A DNA stretch of 64,000 nucleotides. It comes from Liquorilactobacillus mali KCTC 3596 = DSM 20444 (GTDB taxonomy: Bacteria > Bacillota > Bacilli > Lactobacillales > Lactobacillaceae). The notes beneath the pieces are model-generated. The model saw only the letters and a program-made list of their open reading frames with translations. It was not told where the DNA came from and did no database searches. Of the stretch, positions 17,819 through 26,794 are shown one piece after another (the stretch's first letter is position 1; each line of letters starts with the position of its first letter). Location: NCBI RefSeq assembly GCF_000260415.1, contig NZ_BACP01000057.1:62001-126000 (forward strand), written 5' to 3'. A program made the translations under genes and the position numbers.

Positions 17819-19462
17819 ATGGATTCAGCATTTGATTTGGAGACAGTTATAGATGAGAAACAAAGAATAGAGTTGTTGACACGGGAACTGGTAGCCACAA
17901 AAAGTGTCAATGGCACGAATGGCGAAGTCGACTTAGTAGAAAAGCTTGAGAGGATTTTGAGAACTTTTACAGTTTTCAAGAAGCATCCTGAGTGGGTTTG
18001 GACGCAGAAGATAGAGGGTGATGCACTAGGAAGAAAAAATATTTTTGCTTTTTTGGGTAAAGAGGGCACACAGAAAACAGTCTTATATCATTCTCACTTT
18101 GATACTGTTGGGTTGGAAGATTTTGGATCAATCAAGGAAAAGGCATTGGATCCAGATTATCTTGAACAATATTTTTCGAGTTATGATAGCGACCGTGAAA
18201 TTCAAAATGATGCAAATACGGGAGATTGGCTTTTCGGTAGAGGTGCATTGGATATGAAGAGCGGTGACGCCGTCAATATTTCCAATTTATTATATTTCAG
18301 TGAACATCCGGAGCTTCAAAAGGGTAATTTGTTGTTTATGGGCAATTGTGTCGAGGAAAATGATCATAGCGGAGTAATCGCCGCTCTGGATGAATTGAAG
18401 AGATTACAAGAGAAATGGAATTTACAATATAGTGTGGCTATAAATACTGATTTTATTAGTCCTAAGTATGCTGGTGACACGCAGAAATATATATATTATG
18501 GAGCGGCTGGTAAAACGTTGACTTGTTTTTATATTAAAGGTATTGAGACCCATGTGGGGAATACCTACGCTGGAATAGATTCAACATTAATTGCTAGTCG
18601 CATTAATTTATTGATTAATAACAATCCTGACTTCGTTGAAGATATTCCAGGTGAAGAAATCTTACCATCTTCTTGTCTGATGCTGCGTGATCAAAAAGAC
18701 TTTTATAATGTTCAAACTGCAAAAGTAACTGAGATGTATTTTAATACTTTCACCTATAAAAAACCGGTTTTTGAAATAATTGAGCAGTTAAAGATTGCTG
18801 TTAAGGTAGATTGCAAGAAATTAGTGGATGAAGCAGAGCGGCGGGAAAACGAATTTCTCAGTAAGTTGAATTTTCCTAAAGTTGATAATACACGTAAGCT
18901 TAATGTATACAGCTTTGAAGAATATCTTAATCACTTGGGTGATTTAGGGATTGATTACCGGTCACTTATTGAAAGCTTTATCAATAATAATTCTGAATTA
19001 GATAAGCGTTCTGCTGGATTTAAGTTGATAGACTTTCTTGATCAGCAAGTTAACGATAACGAGGCCAAAGTTGTTCTATTCTTAGCACCGCCATTTTGTC
19101 CGCATAACAGCATTTCACAAGACTCAAAGGTATATCAGGACTTAGATGATGTATTAAGAAAAAGCAATGGAAAAATTAATTTTACAATGAAACAATTTTT
19201 CCCTTATTTGTCGGATAGCAGTTATTTAATGATCGATGAAACTCCACAAGAAATAGAAAAAATGAAGAGTAATTTTCCACTTGTAGAACAGCTGTATCCT
19301 CTACCTTATGATAAGATGCGGGAATTAAACATTCCTGCAGTTGATATCGGAGTTTATGGTAAAGGCGCACATACTTGGAAGGAGAGAGTCTATAAACCTT
19401 ATTCATTTGGGGTATTGCCCAAACTAATCAGAAATTACACCCAAAAAATTTGGGAAGATTAA
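17819..19462 (+). CDS. RocB-like M20-family hydrolase (arginine utilisation type)
   Basis: A 547-residue metallohydrolase similar in length and pattern to Bacillus RocB. Metal-site motifs of the M20 fold are visible: YHSHFDTVG (about residues 90-98), GRGALDMKSGD (about 140-150) and the paired Glu of NCVEENDHSG (about 178). RocB is needed for arginine/ornithine utilisation in Bacillus but its exact reaction is not settled; a deacylase or amidohydrolase role is usually assumed. It opens an operon with a guanidine-group hydrolase, an amino acid ABC importer, an aminotransferase and an aldehyde dehydrogenase. A dipeptidase-like role is the main alternative. Confidence 0.85.
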   Translation: MDSAFDLETVIDEKQRIELLTRELVATKSVNGTNGEVDLVEKLERILRTFTVFKKHPEWVWTQKIEGDALGRKNIFAFLGKEGTQKTVLYHSHFDTVGLEDFGSIKEKALDPDYLEQYFSSYDSDREIQNDANTGDWLFGRGALDMKSGDAVNISNLLYFSEHPELQKGNLLFMGNCVEENDHSGVIAALDELKRLQEKWNLQYSVAINTDFISPKYAGDTQKYIYYGAAGKTLTCFYIKGIETHVGNTYAGIDSTLIASRINLLINNNPDFVEDIPGEEILPSSCLMLRDQKDFYNVQTAKVTEMYFNTFTYKKPVFEIIEQLKIAVKVDCKKLVDEAERRENEFLSKLNFPKVDNTRKLNVYSFEEYLNHLGDLGIDYRSLIESFINNNSELDKRSAGFKLIDFLDQQVNDNEAKVVLFLAPPFCPHNSISQDSKVYQDLDDVLRKSNGKINFTMKQFFPYLSDSSYLMIDETPQEIEKMKSNFPLVEQLYPLPYDKMRELNIPAVDIGVYGKGAHTWKERVYKPYSFGVLPKLIRNYTQKIWED

Positions 19463-19475
19463 GGAGATAAAAGAT

Positions 19476-20315
19476 ATGTTTGTGAGAAATGGAACATCAA
19501 CACTAAAAAAAGTTTTAACTTGTCCTCCTACTTTTTTGGATGAAGCTGCACCAATTAATGAAATTTCAAAAAAGTATCAAGATCAGCCTTTAGATAAGGT
19601 AAAACTGTTAGATGAGTATCAGCAGTTATTGGACGCTTACGTTAAAGCAGGTGTCCAAGTTGAACAATTGACACCACAAGAGAGCATGACTAATTCAGTT
19701 TTTGCCAGAGACTTTGGCGGATGTGTAAAAGAAGGATATATACTAGGCAGTTTTAAGGAACCATTACGTTATGCGGAGCATGCAGCGTACGAAGCAAAAA
19801 TGGCTGAGTTAGGAATTCCTAAGATCTTAGAAGTCAAAAAAGGACTTTTTGAAGGCGGGGATTTTGCCTTTTTACGAGAAAACATAATTGCAGTCGGAAT
19901 AATCGAGAGAACCAATATGGAAGGTTTCAATGAATTGAAAGATGGATTGGAGCCTCTAGGATATCAATTATATCCTGTACCCGCGGATTCACGATACTTA
20001 CATTTAGATATGTGTTTCAATCTAGTTGATGATAATTTAGCAGTAGCGTATGAAGAGGGGCTGCCAACCGAATTCAAGGAGTTGTTGAATAAATTAGAAA
20101 TTGAAATCATTAGGGTTCCTGAAGAAGCAATATTCCAGCATGGGTGTAACTTGGAAAGCTTGGGTGGACATCGAGTTTTGTCGTTAAAACAAAACAAAGA
20201 TGTGAACAACGCTTTGCGTGAACATGGAATGGAGGTAATTGAATTAGATATTACTGAAACTTTAAAAGCAGGTGGCGGACCGCATTGTATGACATTTCCG
20301 TTAGATCGCGTATAA
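19476..20315 (+). CDS. Guanidine-group hydrolase (DDAH / arginine-deiminase-related)
   Basis: A 279-residue enzyme of the pentein (guanidine-modifying) superfamily. Key positions are visible: FARDFGG (about 73), the substrate-acid motif FEGGDF (about 127), HLDMCFN with catalytic His (about 176), and the C-terminal nucleophile GGGPHCMTFPL (about 266-276). Family members hydrolyse arginine, methylated arginine or related guanidino compounds to citrulline or a ureido product plus an amine. It is shorter than classical arginine deiminase (about 410) and close to DDAH. An AAGGAG site and a 13-base gap tie it to the RocB-like gene. The exact substrate cannot be fixed. Confidence 0.85.
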   Translation: MFVRNGTSTLKKVLTCPPTFLDEAAPINEISKKYQDQPLDKVKLLDEYQQLLDAYVKAGVQVEQLTPQESMTNSVFARDFGGCVKEGYILGSFKEPLRYAEHAAYEAKMAELGIPKILEVKKGLFEGGDFAFLRENIIAVGIIERTNMEGFNELKDGLEPLGYQLYPVPADSRYLHLDMCFNLVDDNLAVAYEEGLPTEFKELLNKLEIEIIRVPEEAIFQHGCNLESLGGHRVLSLKQNKDVNNALREHGMEVIELDITETLKAGGGPHCMTFPLDRV

Positions 20316-20332
20316 AAATTGGAGGGGTCTTT

Positions 20333-21163
20333 ATGAAAAAAGTATTCAAAAAGGGATTGGGAGTTATTGGAGCAACGATTGCTCTTGGATTGGTATTAGC
20401 TGGCTGCAGTAGTAGTTCAAGTTCTGATAATAGTGTTAAGAAAATTCAAGACAAGGGAACTTTGGTTGTCGGAACATCTGCTGATTATGCGCCATTTGAA
20501 TTTCCCATAGTCAAAGATGGTAAAAAGCAAATTGTTGGGTACGATATGATGATTGCACAAAAAATTGCAGATAATTTGGGAGTAAAACTGAAGATTGAAA
20601 ATACGGAGTTCCCATCTCTTATTTCCGAATTGAAGGGTAATAAGATAGATTTGGTTCTTGCAGGGATGGTTTCAACAAACGAACGAAGGAAAGTTGTTGC
20701 ATTTTCTAAATCGTACTACACAGTTAAAAATGTTCTATTGGTACAAAAGAAAGATGCAGATAGTTTTAATACAGTAGCTTCGGTTAAAGGAAAGCAAATA
20801 GGGGCTCAGCAGACAACAACTCAAGAAACAATTGCTAAAAATCAATTAAAGGGTAGTAATGTTATCACAGAAGGTGTTTTGACAAGCTTAACAACTGAAC
20901 TTTTACAAGGAAAATTAGATGGTGTTGTTGTTGAAAATGAAATTGCCGATAACTATTTGAAACAGTTCCCTGGCAAGTATGCAATTGCAAAGGTTAAGTT
21001 AAATACTCCAAAGGAACAAAGATCAGTTAACGTTGCAGCAAGAAAGGGTGACAAAGCACTCGTTAAACGTGTCAACAAGGTAATTACAAAGTTACAAAAG
21101 AGTGGCGAAATGACAAAGATGTTTAAACAAGCACAAGAATTGCAGTCAAAGTATGGTAAATAG
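20333..21163 (+). CDS. Amino acid ABC transporter, substrate-binding lipoprotein
   Basis: A 276-residue solute-binding protein of family 3 (polar amino acids). ATG 20333 follows GGAGGGG; an in-frame ATG further upstream lies within the previous gene and lacks a ribosome site. The signal peptide ends in the lipobox LVLAGC, so the protein is lipid-anchored outside the membrane. The mature part begins with a Ser run and contains LVVGTSADYAPFEF and the Arg-containing VSTNERRKVVAFS. Family members bind arginine, ornithine, histidine, glutamine or cystine. With its neighbours a guanidino or basic amino acid is the best guess. Confidence 0.92.
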   Translation: MKKVFKKGLGVIGATIALGLVLAGCSSSSSSDNSVKKIQDKGTLVVGTSADYAPFEFPIVKDGKKQIVGYDMMIAQKIADNLGVKLKIENTEFPSLISELKGNKIDLVLAGMVSTNERRKVVAFSKSYYTVKNVLLVQKKDADSFNTVASVKGKQIGAQQTTTQETIAKNQLKGSNVITEGVLTSLTTELLQGKLDGVVVENEIADNYLKQFPGKYAIAKVKLNTPKEQRSVNVAARKGDKALVKRVNKVITKLQKSGEMTKMFKQAQELQSKYGK

Positions 21164-21189
21164 ATAAACAATAATAAAGGGTGAAGACA

Positions 21190-21876
21190 ATGTTCGATTT
21201 TTTAAAGCAGTACTATCCGGTGTTTCTTGAAGGAACTGCACAAACAATTTTAATCTCAATAATCGGTATATTTATCGGCATCCTTTTGGGTCTGGTTTTT
21301 GTAATGTTCCGACTATCAAAGCACAAAGCTCTTTCTTACATCGCACGCGTTTATATTGCGATTGTTCGTGGAACTCCTGCAATGATTCAAGTTATGCTGA
21401 TTTATTACACACTTTCAAATGTATTAGCTGTTCCACAAATTCAGTTTTTAGGTTCAGGGTTGGATAGAGTTATCCCTGGTTCAATTGCGCTTGGAATAAA
21501 TTCTGGTGCGTATACTGCCGAAATTTTCCGTTCAGGTATCATTTCAATTCCAAAGGGTCAAACCGAAGCTGGAATATCATTGGGACTGAGTGAGAAAACG
21601 ACGATGTTTTCAATTATATTGCCGCAAGCAGTTAGAAATATTTTACCTGCATTAGGTAATGAATTTATCTCATTGGTTAAAGAGTCTTCAGTATTATTCT
21701 ACATCGGTGTTCAAGAGGTTACGGCACAAGCTCTTGGAGTAGGTGGAACCTTGTATAATTTTGTTCCTCCTTTGATTGTTGCAGCAGCTATTTATTTCGT
21801 ACTCACATTTGTTCTTTCACAGTTGATGCAGCTGATGGAGAAAAAAATGGGACGCAAATATGCACAGAGTAATTAG
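21190..21876 (+). CDS. Amino acid ABC transporter, permease (HisM/GlnP type)
   Basis: A 228-residue membrane protein with about five helices and the coupling-loop motif EAGISLGLSEKTTMFSIILP (EAA motif, about 122-141), which docks to the ATPase. RGTPAMIQ is the usual conserved segment of polar amino acid permeases. ATG 21190 is preferred over GTG 21181 because AGGGTGA lies just before it. It follows the binding protein by 26 bases and precedes the ATPase by 12. A single permease gene implies a homodimer in the membrane. Confidence 0.92.
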   Translation: MFDFLKQYYPVFLEGTAQTILISIIGIFIGILLGLVFVMFRLSKHKALSYIARVYIAIVRGTPAMIQVMLIYYTLSNVLAVPQIQFLGSGLDRVIPGSIALGINSGAYTAEIFRSGIISIPKGQTEAGISLGLSEKTTMFSIILPQAVRNILPALGNEFISLVKESSVLFYIGVQEVTAQALGVGGTLYNFVPPLIVAAAIYFVLTFVLSQLMQLMEKKMGRKYAQSN

Positions 21877-21888
21877 GGAGGACAGCCG

Positions 21889-22629
21889 ATGACAGAAGAA
21901 AATATTATTGAAGTAAAGAACTTGAAAAAAGCTTATGCGGATAATGTTGTTCTTGAAGATATTTCGTTTACAGTAAAAAAATCTGAGAAGGTTGTTCTGA
22001 TAGGACCATCTGGTGGCGGTAAAAGTACGTTGCTAAGATGCTTAAATAGACTTGAAGGTGATTATTCAGGCAAAGTTGTTTTTGAAGGTGAGGAGTTAAA
22101 TAGCGCTAGTAAGGATAAATTACGGATACTTAGACAGAGAATGGGCATGGTATTTCAGCAATTTAATCTTTTTCCAAATAAGACGGTACTTGAAAATATT
22201 ACATTTGCTCCCGTTAAGTTGAAAGTAGATACTCCCCAAAAAGCAATTGAGCATGCACATTCATTACTGGAGCAAGTCGGTTTATCTGAAAAAGCAGATG
22301 CTTACCCGCAATCATTATCTGGAGGACAACAACAACGTGTGGCGATTGCACGTGCGCTTGCTATGAATCCTGAAGTCATGTTGTTTGATGAGCCAACTTC
22401 AGCACTTGATCCGGAAGTGGTTGGAGAGGTGCTAGGTGTAATGGAAAAGTTGGCAGCTGATGGAATGACAATGATTATCGTTACACATGAGATGTCTTTT
22501 GCTCAAAATGTTGCAGATAAGGTCTTGTTTATGGATAAAGGAAGGATTGCTGATAGTGGCAATCCAAAGTACATTTTTGAAGAAACTAAAAATACGCGGA
22601 CACAATCATTTTTATCTAAAGTGATGTAG
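21889..22629 (+). CDS. Amino acid ABC transporter, ATPase (GlnQ type)
   Basis: A 246-residue ATPase with Walker A GPSGGGKS (about 38-45), Q-loop VFQQFNLF, signature [15 protein letters not shown] (about 144), Walker [14 protein letters not shown] (about 164) and switch His THEMSF (about 202). All catalytic residues are consensus. A GGGAGGA site precedes the ATG. It completes the importer begun at 20333 and sits three bases from the first possible start of the aminotransferase, so import and catabolism are one transcription unit. Confidence 0.94.
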   Translation: MTEENIIEVKNLKKAYADNVVLEDISFTVKKSEKVVLIGPSGGGKSTLLRCLNRLEGDYSGKVVFEGEELNSASKDKLRILRQRMGMVFQQFNLFPNKTVLENITFAPVKLKVDTPQKAIEHAHSLLEQVGLSEKADAYPQSLSGGQQQRVAIARALAMNPEVMLFDEPTSALDPEVVGEVLGVMEKLAADGMTMIIVTHEMSFAQNVADKVLFMDKGRIADSGNPKYIFEETKNTRTQSFLSKVM

Positions 22630-22650
22630 TCTGTGAATGGAGTGGATAAT

Positions 22651-23931
22651 GTGGTTAAGTCTTTGTATGAGCGTTCGTTAGAAGTACTGCCTCCTGTTGC
22701 AAAAAGAGCAACCAAACTTGGAGTAACAAAAGGTGAAGGAGTCTATCTTACTTCTGAAGATGGCGAACAGTATCTCGACTTTGCGGCCGGTGTTGGTGTT
22801 GTTAATTGCGGACATAATAATCCTAAGGTTGTTGCAGCAGTTGAAAAACAATTACATGAACTTGTGCATGGCGGTCACAATGTTGTTTATTATCCGTCAT
22901 ACGTTGAACTGGCTGAAAAACTAGTAAAGAGAGTTGGGAAAGATTATAAAGTTTATTTTTCTAACAGTGGTGCTGAAGCTAATGAAGGGGCTGTAAAACT
23001 CGCACTGAGTGTTACAAAGAGAAATGGAATCATTGCTTTTACAAGTTCTTTCCATGGACGGACACTTCTAACAGCTGCTATGACAGCTTCGAACGCACAA
23101 TATCGTAAAAACTATGAGGGTGTATTACCACCTGTTTATCATGTTGATTTTCCAGATGTTTACAATTCTAAGCTGAGTGTTGATGCTGAAGTTGAAAGAT
23201 GTATTGCTCAGCTAGAGAGTCTCTTCCATAGTGTTTTGGCGCCATCTCAAGTTGCATGTATCGTTGTTGAGCCTGTACAAGGTGAAGGGGGGTATCTTCC
23301 CGCTCCAAAGATTTTCTTGGAAAAACTGCGAGCAATTTGTGATGAACATGGAATACTATTGATTTTTGATGAAATTCAGAGCGGCTATGGACGGACTGGC
23401 CACTTGTTTGCAAAAGATTACTATGGGGTTCAACCCGATGTCTTGACTTCTGCAAAAGGAATCGCAAATGGGATTCCTTTAAGTGCAGTAATTGGAAAAG
23501 CAGAATATATGGATCAATGGGAACCTGGAGCACATGGCGGTACATTTGGTGGAAATCCGCTTGCTTGTGCTGCGGGAAACGCCGTTTTAGATATTATGGA
23601 TGATAATTTCCTAGGAAATGTACGTAAGAAAGGTGCATATTTCAGAGAAAAACTAGAATTATTGGCAGATAAATATGATGTGATTAGCAGTGTACGTGGA
23701 TTAGGGTTAATGATTGGTATGGAATTTAGAGATCCTCAGACTAATAAGCCTGATACGGAACTAGTTGCGAAGATTAGAGAAGAAGCTTTGAATGAACATC
23801 TAATTTTGTTGAATTGCGGGGTCTTTCATAATGTGATTCGTTTTATTCCACCATTGGTAGTTTCATCTGATATTATTGATGAAGCATTAGAGATTATTGA
23901 TCGAAGTATCGCTAGAAGTATCACTGAATAA
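22651..23931 (+). CDS. Class III aminotransferase (GABA/ornithine type)
   Basis: A PLP enzyme of 426 residues. Visible motifs: FSNSGAEANEGAVKLA, HGRTLLTAAMTA, EPVQGEGGY, LIFDEIQSGYGRTG (cofactor Asp, about 245) and the PLP lysine in SAKGIANG (about 272). GTG 22651 is preferred because GGAGTGG lies five to eight bases upstream; a GTG at 22633 is in frame but lacks a site. The adjacent succinate-semialdehyde-type dehydrogenase favours an omega-amino acid such as GABA or 5-aminovalerate as donor. Ornithine or acetylornithine aminotransferase is the alternative given the RocB-like gene upstream. Confidence 0.87.
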   Translation: MVKSLYERSLEVLPPVAKRATKLGVTKGEGVYLTSEDGEQYLDFAAGVGVVNCGHNNPKVVAAVEKQLHELVHGGHNVVYYPSYVELAEKLVKRVGKDYKVYFSNSGAEANEGAVKLALSVTKRNGIIAFTSSFHGRTLLTAAMTASNAQYRKNYEGVLPPVYHVDFPDVYNSKLSVDAEVERCIAQLESLFHSVLAPSQVACIVVEPVQGEGGYLPAPKIFLEKLRAICDEHGILLIFDEIQSGYGRTGHLFAKDYYGVQPDVLTSAKGIANGIPLSAVIGKAEYMDQWEPGAHGGTFGGNPLACAAGNAVLDIMDDNFLGNVRKKGAYFREKLELLADKYDVISSVRGLGLMIGMEFRDPQTNKPDTELVAKIREEALNEHLILLNCGVFHNVIRFIPPLVVSSDIIDEALEIIDRSIARSITE

Positions 23932-23947
23932 TGGAAGGGGTCGTAAT

Positions 23948-25315
23948 ATGGCATATAAGGTTATTAATCCATATTCTGGTAAATTAGTTAAGGAATATGA
24001 ATTGATGTCTGACGATGAAATTGCAGAAAAGCTTGACCAAGCCGAGCAGTTTTATAAAGCTCAAAAAAAAGTTCCAGTTTCACAGAGAGCAAAGAAATTG
24101 TTAAATTTTGCTGAGGTACTTGAACAAAATCAAGATAAATTGGCAAAAGAAGCCGCAATTAATATGGGAAAGAGAGTTGCCGAGGGTAGAGGCGAAGTTT
24201 TACTATGTGTGAACCTTGTTCGTTATTATGCCAATAAGGGACCAAGCTTGCTTGAACCCAAGCCTTATAAATATGCGGATGGTAAAAAAGCACTATTGGA
24301 ACATCATTCAATTGGGATAGTTGCAAGTATTGAACCTTGGAATTTCCCATATTCACAGGTTATTAGAGTTTTGGCGCCCAACTATTTATTAGGAAACCCA
24401 GTTGTACTTAAGCACGCGGGAATTGTTGCAGGGTGCGCAAAATTACTTGAGGATCTGGCAATAGAGGCTGATCTGGGTGATGGTGCATTCGCAAATCTTT
24501 TCGTGTCACATAAACAAATTGCTGAAATTATTGCGGATGAAAGAGTTCAGGGTGTTGCCTTAACGGGTTCTGAAGATGCTGGTCGGATAATTGCTGGACA
24601 AGCCGGAAAAAGTTTAATTAAGTCAACAATGGAACTTGGTGGCAGTGATGTGTTTGTAATACTTGATGATGCTGACCTTGAATTGGCAGTAAATGATGCA
24701 ATTGGTGCGCGTCTGCGGAATGCTGGTCAGGTATGTACTTCGGCCAAGAGGTATGTTGTAGAAGAAAGGGTTGCTGAAAAGTTTATTTCAGGTATAAAAC
24801 AGAAATTTACAGATATTAAATTAGGAGATCCCCTTATTGAGAATACTGAGTTAGCCCCATTATCCTCAAAAGAGGCAGTTGAAGGTCTCCAAAAACAAGT
24901 TGAAGAGGCTATTGCAAATGGAGCAGATGTTCTAGTTCAAGGTGGGCCTGTTGAAGGGGATGGCTATTTCTTCAAGCCAGTTGTTTTAACTAATATAAAA
25001 CCAGAGAATCCTGCTTATTACCAAGAGTTTTTTGGGCCAGTAGCGCAAATTCATGTTGTCCCGGACGATGAAGCTGTAATTGAGTTGGCCAATGATTCTT
25101 TCTTTGGATTAGCCGGAGCTGTATATTCTCAGAATGTAGAAAGAGCGCATGCTGTTGCATCTGAGATTGAAACAGGGCAAGTTTTCATTAATCGACCTTC
25201 TGGGGCGCATCCAGAGTTACCATTTGGCGGGGTAAAACATTCAGGATATGGTCGAGAAATGAGTGACCTAGGACTCTATGAATTTGCTAATGAAAAGATA
25301 ATCGTATTTAATTGA
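23948..25315 (+). CDS. Aldehyde dehydrogenase, succinate-semialdehyde type
   Basis: A 455-residue NAD(P)-dependent aldehyde dehydrogenase that should oxidise the aldehyde made by the preceding aminotransferase. Motifs: catalytic-site Asn in EPWNFPYSQ (about 127), catalytic Glu in MELGGSD (about 229) and catalytic Cys in GQVCTSAKR (about 263), with C-terminal PFGGVKHSGYGRE. The NPYSGKLV start is the pattern of GabD/YneI-like enzymes. ATG 23948 is chosen for the GGAAGGGG site before it. It is shorter than RocA (about 515), which speaks against a pyrroline-carboxylate dehydrogenase. A terminator follows at 25349. Confidence 0.88.
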   Translation: MAYKVINPYSGKLVKEYELMSDDEIAEKLDQAEQFYKAQKKVPVSQRAKKLLNFAEVLEQNQDKLAKEAAINMGKRVAEGRGEVLLCVNLVRYYANKGPSLLEPKPYKYADGKKALLEHHSIGIVASIEPWNFPYSQVIRVLAPNYLLGNPVVLKHAGIVAGCAKLLEDLAIEADLGDGAFANLFVSHKQIAEIIADERVQGVALTGSEDAGRIIAGQAGKSLIKSTMELGGSDVFVILDDADLELAVNDAIGARLRNAGQVCTSAKRYVVEERVAEKFISGIKQKFTDIKLGDPLIENTELAPLSSKEAVEGLQKQVEEAIANGADVLVQGGPVEGDGYFFKPVVLTNIKPENPAYYQEFFGPVAQIHVVPDDEAVIELANDSFFGLAGAVYSQNVERAHAVASEIETGQVFINRPSGAHPELPFGGVKHSGYGREMSDLGLYEFANEKIIVFN

Positions 25316-25348
25316 TTCATTTCACTAATTTGAATTAGATACAGCAAC

Positions 25349-25386
25349 GGGGAGGTGCCAATTATTACTTTGGTACAGCCCCTTTT
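25349..25386 (+). terminator. Terminator after the aldehyde dehydrogenase
   Basis: GGGG-AGG-T-G-CCAA pairs imperfectly with TTGG-TA-CAG-CCCC around a TTATTAC loop, followed by T4. It resembles the dispersed hairpin family in inverted orientation. Confidence 0.65.
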
Positions 25387-25483
25387 AATTGAGACCCTAA
25401 TTTCTAGTAGTGCTGCTGTACTCGTAGAAGAAAAATGTTGTGAGTTAAGTTTGTAGTTTTCTAAAAAAGGTTTGGAGGTAGTC

Positions 25484-26593
25484 ATGAAAGAAAGTACAAT
25501 TAGTCTGAATTTAAGAAAGCAAGTTGATGACTGTAGGCCATATATAGCTGGTGAAACAGAGGCTTCGGTGTTAAAAAAATATGGGTTAGATAAAGTCGTT
25601 AAGTTAGGCTCAAATGAAAATCCATTTGGACCTTATGAAAATGCCAAAAGAGCTATGAAAGAAAGTTTAAAAGTAATTAATCGTTATCCTGAGGATGATT
25701 ATGTAGAACTGACTGAGGTACTTGCCAAAGTTAATAACTTAGACGTCACAAATGTTGCATTAGGGAGTGGGGCAGGTAATGTAATTGAGACAGTAGCTAG
25801 ATTGTTAATAGACGAAGGTGATGAGGTCCTAGTTGCCAAGCCTACATATCGTTTATATCGCGAAGTTTCGATTCTAATGGGGGCAGTTATCAAGAATGTT
25901 CCAGTGAAATCAGATTTTACCTATGACTTTGAGGCAATGAAAGAAAATATTTCAGATAAGACGAAGTTGATTTGGCTGTGTAATCCTAATAATCCAACTG
26001 GGGTAATCAACGATAGAAGAGAGATTGAAAGATTCATTGAAAGTGTCGGTGATGATGTATGGATTGTCTTGGATGAAGCGTATGCCGACTTTATTAATGA
26101 GGGTCAACGCCCTGAAATAGTGGAGTTCTTGAAGAATAAGAAACTAATTGTTATTAGAACTTTCTCTAAGTTCTATGGTATGGCTGGGGCACGAGTTGGT
26201 TATATTATGGCACAAGCTCCTGTAATTAGTGCCTTTGATACAATTACCGAGCCATTTTGTGTAAATCGGACTGGGCTTTTTGCTGCAAAGGCTGCTTTGT
26301 TAGAGGATCAGGCACAAGCTTACAGGGTAAAAGAGTTTATTTTGAATGAACGTGAGCGGATGAGTAGAGCCTTAAATGAAAGAGGATTTACAGTTATACC
26401 GTCTAGTTCAAATTTCATTTTTGCAAAACTACCTGATGGCTTTTATTCTGCAGAAATATGTGAACAGCTTATGGCAAAAGGGGTCATCATTCGTGAGTGT
26501 GATGCTTGGGACTATCCTGAGTATGTGAGAATAACTGTAGGGAAGAAAGAAGAAAATGATTTCTTACTCAGTAAGTTAGACGAAGTTATTTGA
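25484..26593 (+). CDS. HisC-like class I/II aminotransferase
   Basis: A 369-residue PLP enzyme of the histidinol-phosphate aminotransferase family. Visible motifs: KLGSNENPFGP (about 33-43), CNPNNPTG (about 167), DEAYADF (about 199) and the PLP lysine in RTFSKFYGMAGARVGY (about 227). ATG 25484 follows TTTGGAGG. There is no his operon nearby, so the gene may instead act on an aromatic or other amino acid in the nitrogen cluster just upstream; many lactobacilli carry such stray HisC homologues. It has a separate leader after the terminator at 25349. A dispersed hairpin element follows its stop codon. Confidence 0.85.
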   Translation: MKESTISLNLRKQVDDCRPYIAGETEASVLKKYGLDKVVKLGSNENPFGPYENAKRAMKESLKVINRYPEDDYVELTEVLAKVNNLDVTNVALGSGAGNVIETVARLLIDEGDEVLVAKPTYRLYREVSILMGAVIKNVPVKSDFTYDFEAMKENISDKTKLIWLCNPNNPTGVINDRREIERFIESVGDDVWIVLDEAYADFINEGQRPEIVEFLKNKKLIVIRTFSKFYGMAGARVGYIMAQAPVISAFDTITEPFCVNRTGLFAAKAALLEDQAQAYRVKEFILNERERMSRALNERGFTVIPSSSNFIFAKLPDGFYSAEICEQLMAKGVIIRECDAWDYPEYVRITVGKKEENDFLLSKLDEVI

Positions 26594-26601
26594 AATTAAA
26601 A

Positions 26602-26761
26602 AGAGGCTTGGTCAAAATATAACTTTTGGCCAAGCCTTCTCTATTTATTCCCGATAAACGTGTTTCATAAGTCAAAATTTTCAGTTTAACCTTGAAAAAC
26701 CATGGTAAATGGCTCTTTTTTGTGATTTTGTGTTAATAATCAATTTTACCAACTTATGTCA
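26602..26761. repeat. Dispersed hairpin element with fold-back tail, copy C
   Basis: AGAGGCTTGGTCAAAA pairs with TTTTGGCCAAGCCTTCT (26602-26640), forming a bidirectional terminator between convergent genes. The tail has CATAAGTCAAAATTTT (about 26667) and, near its end, a partial inverse copy reading ACTTATGTCA (about 26752), so the ~100-base tail can fold back on itself. Copy E at 53.0 kb ends in nearly the same 33 bases. Confidence 0.75.
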
Positions 26762-26794
26762 CGGACACTCCCTTTTTTGCTGAAAATGGATATG

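Noticed and set aside
17819-19462. Plain M20 dipeptidase (PepV-like) for the RocB-like gene
   Set aside because: Length (547) and spacing of the metal motifs fit RocB better, and the neighbours are amino acid catabolism genes.
22633-22650. Aminotransferase start at GTG 22633
   Set aside because: No Shine-Dalgarno lies at the right distance; GTG 22651 has GGAGTGG just upstream.
25316-25483. T-box or riboswitch leader before the HisC-like gene
   Set aside because: Only one terminator-like hairpin is visible; no T-box sequence or conserved aptamer pattern could be found.
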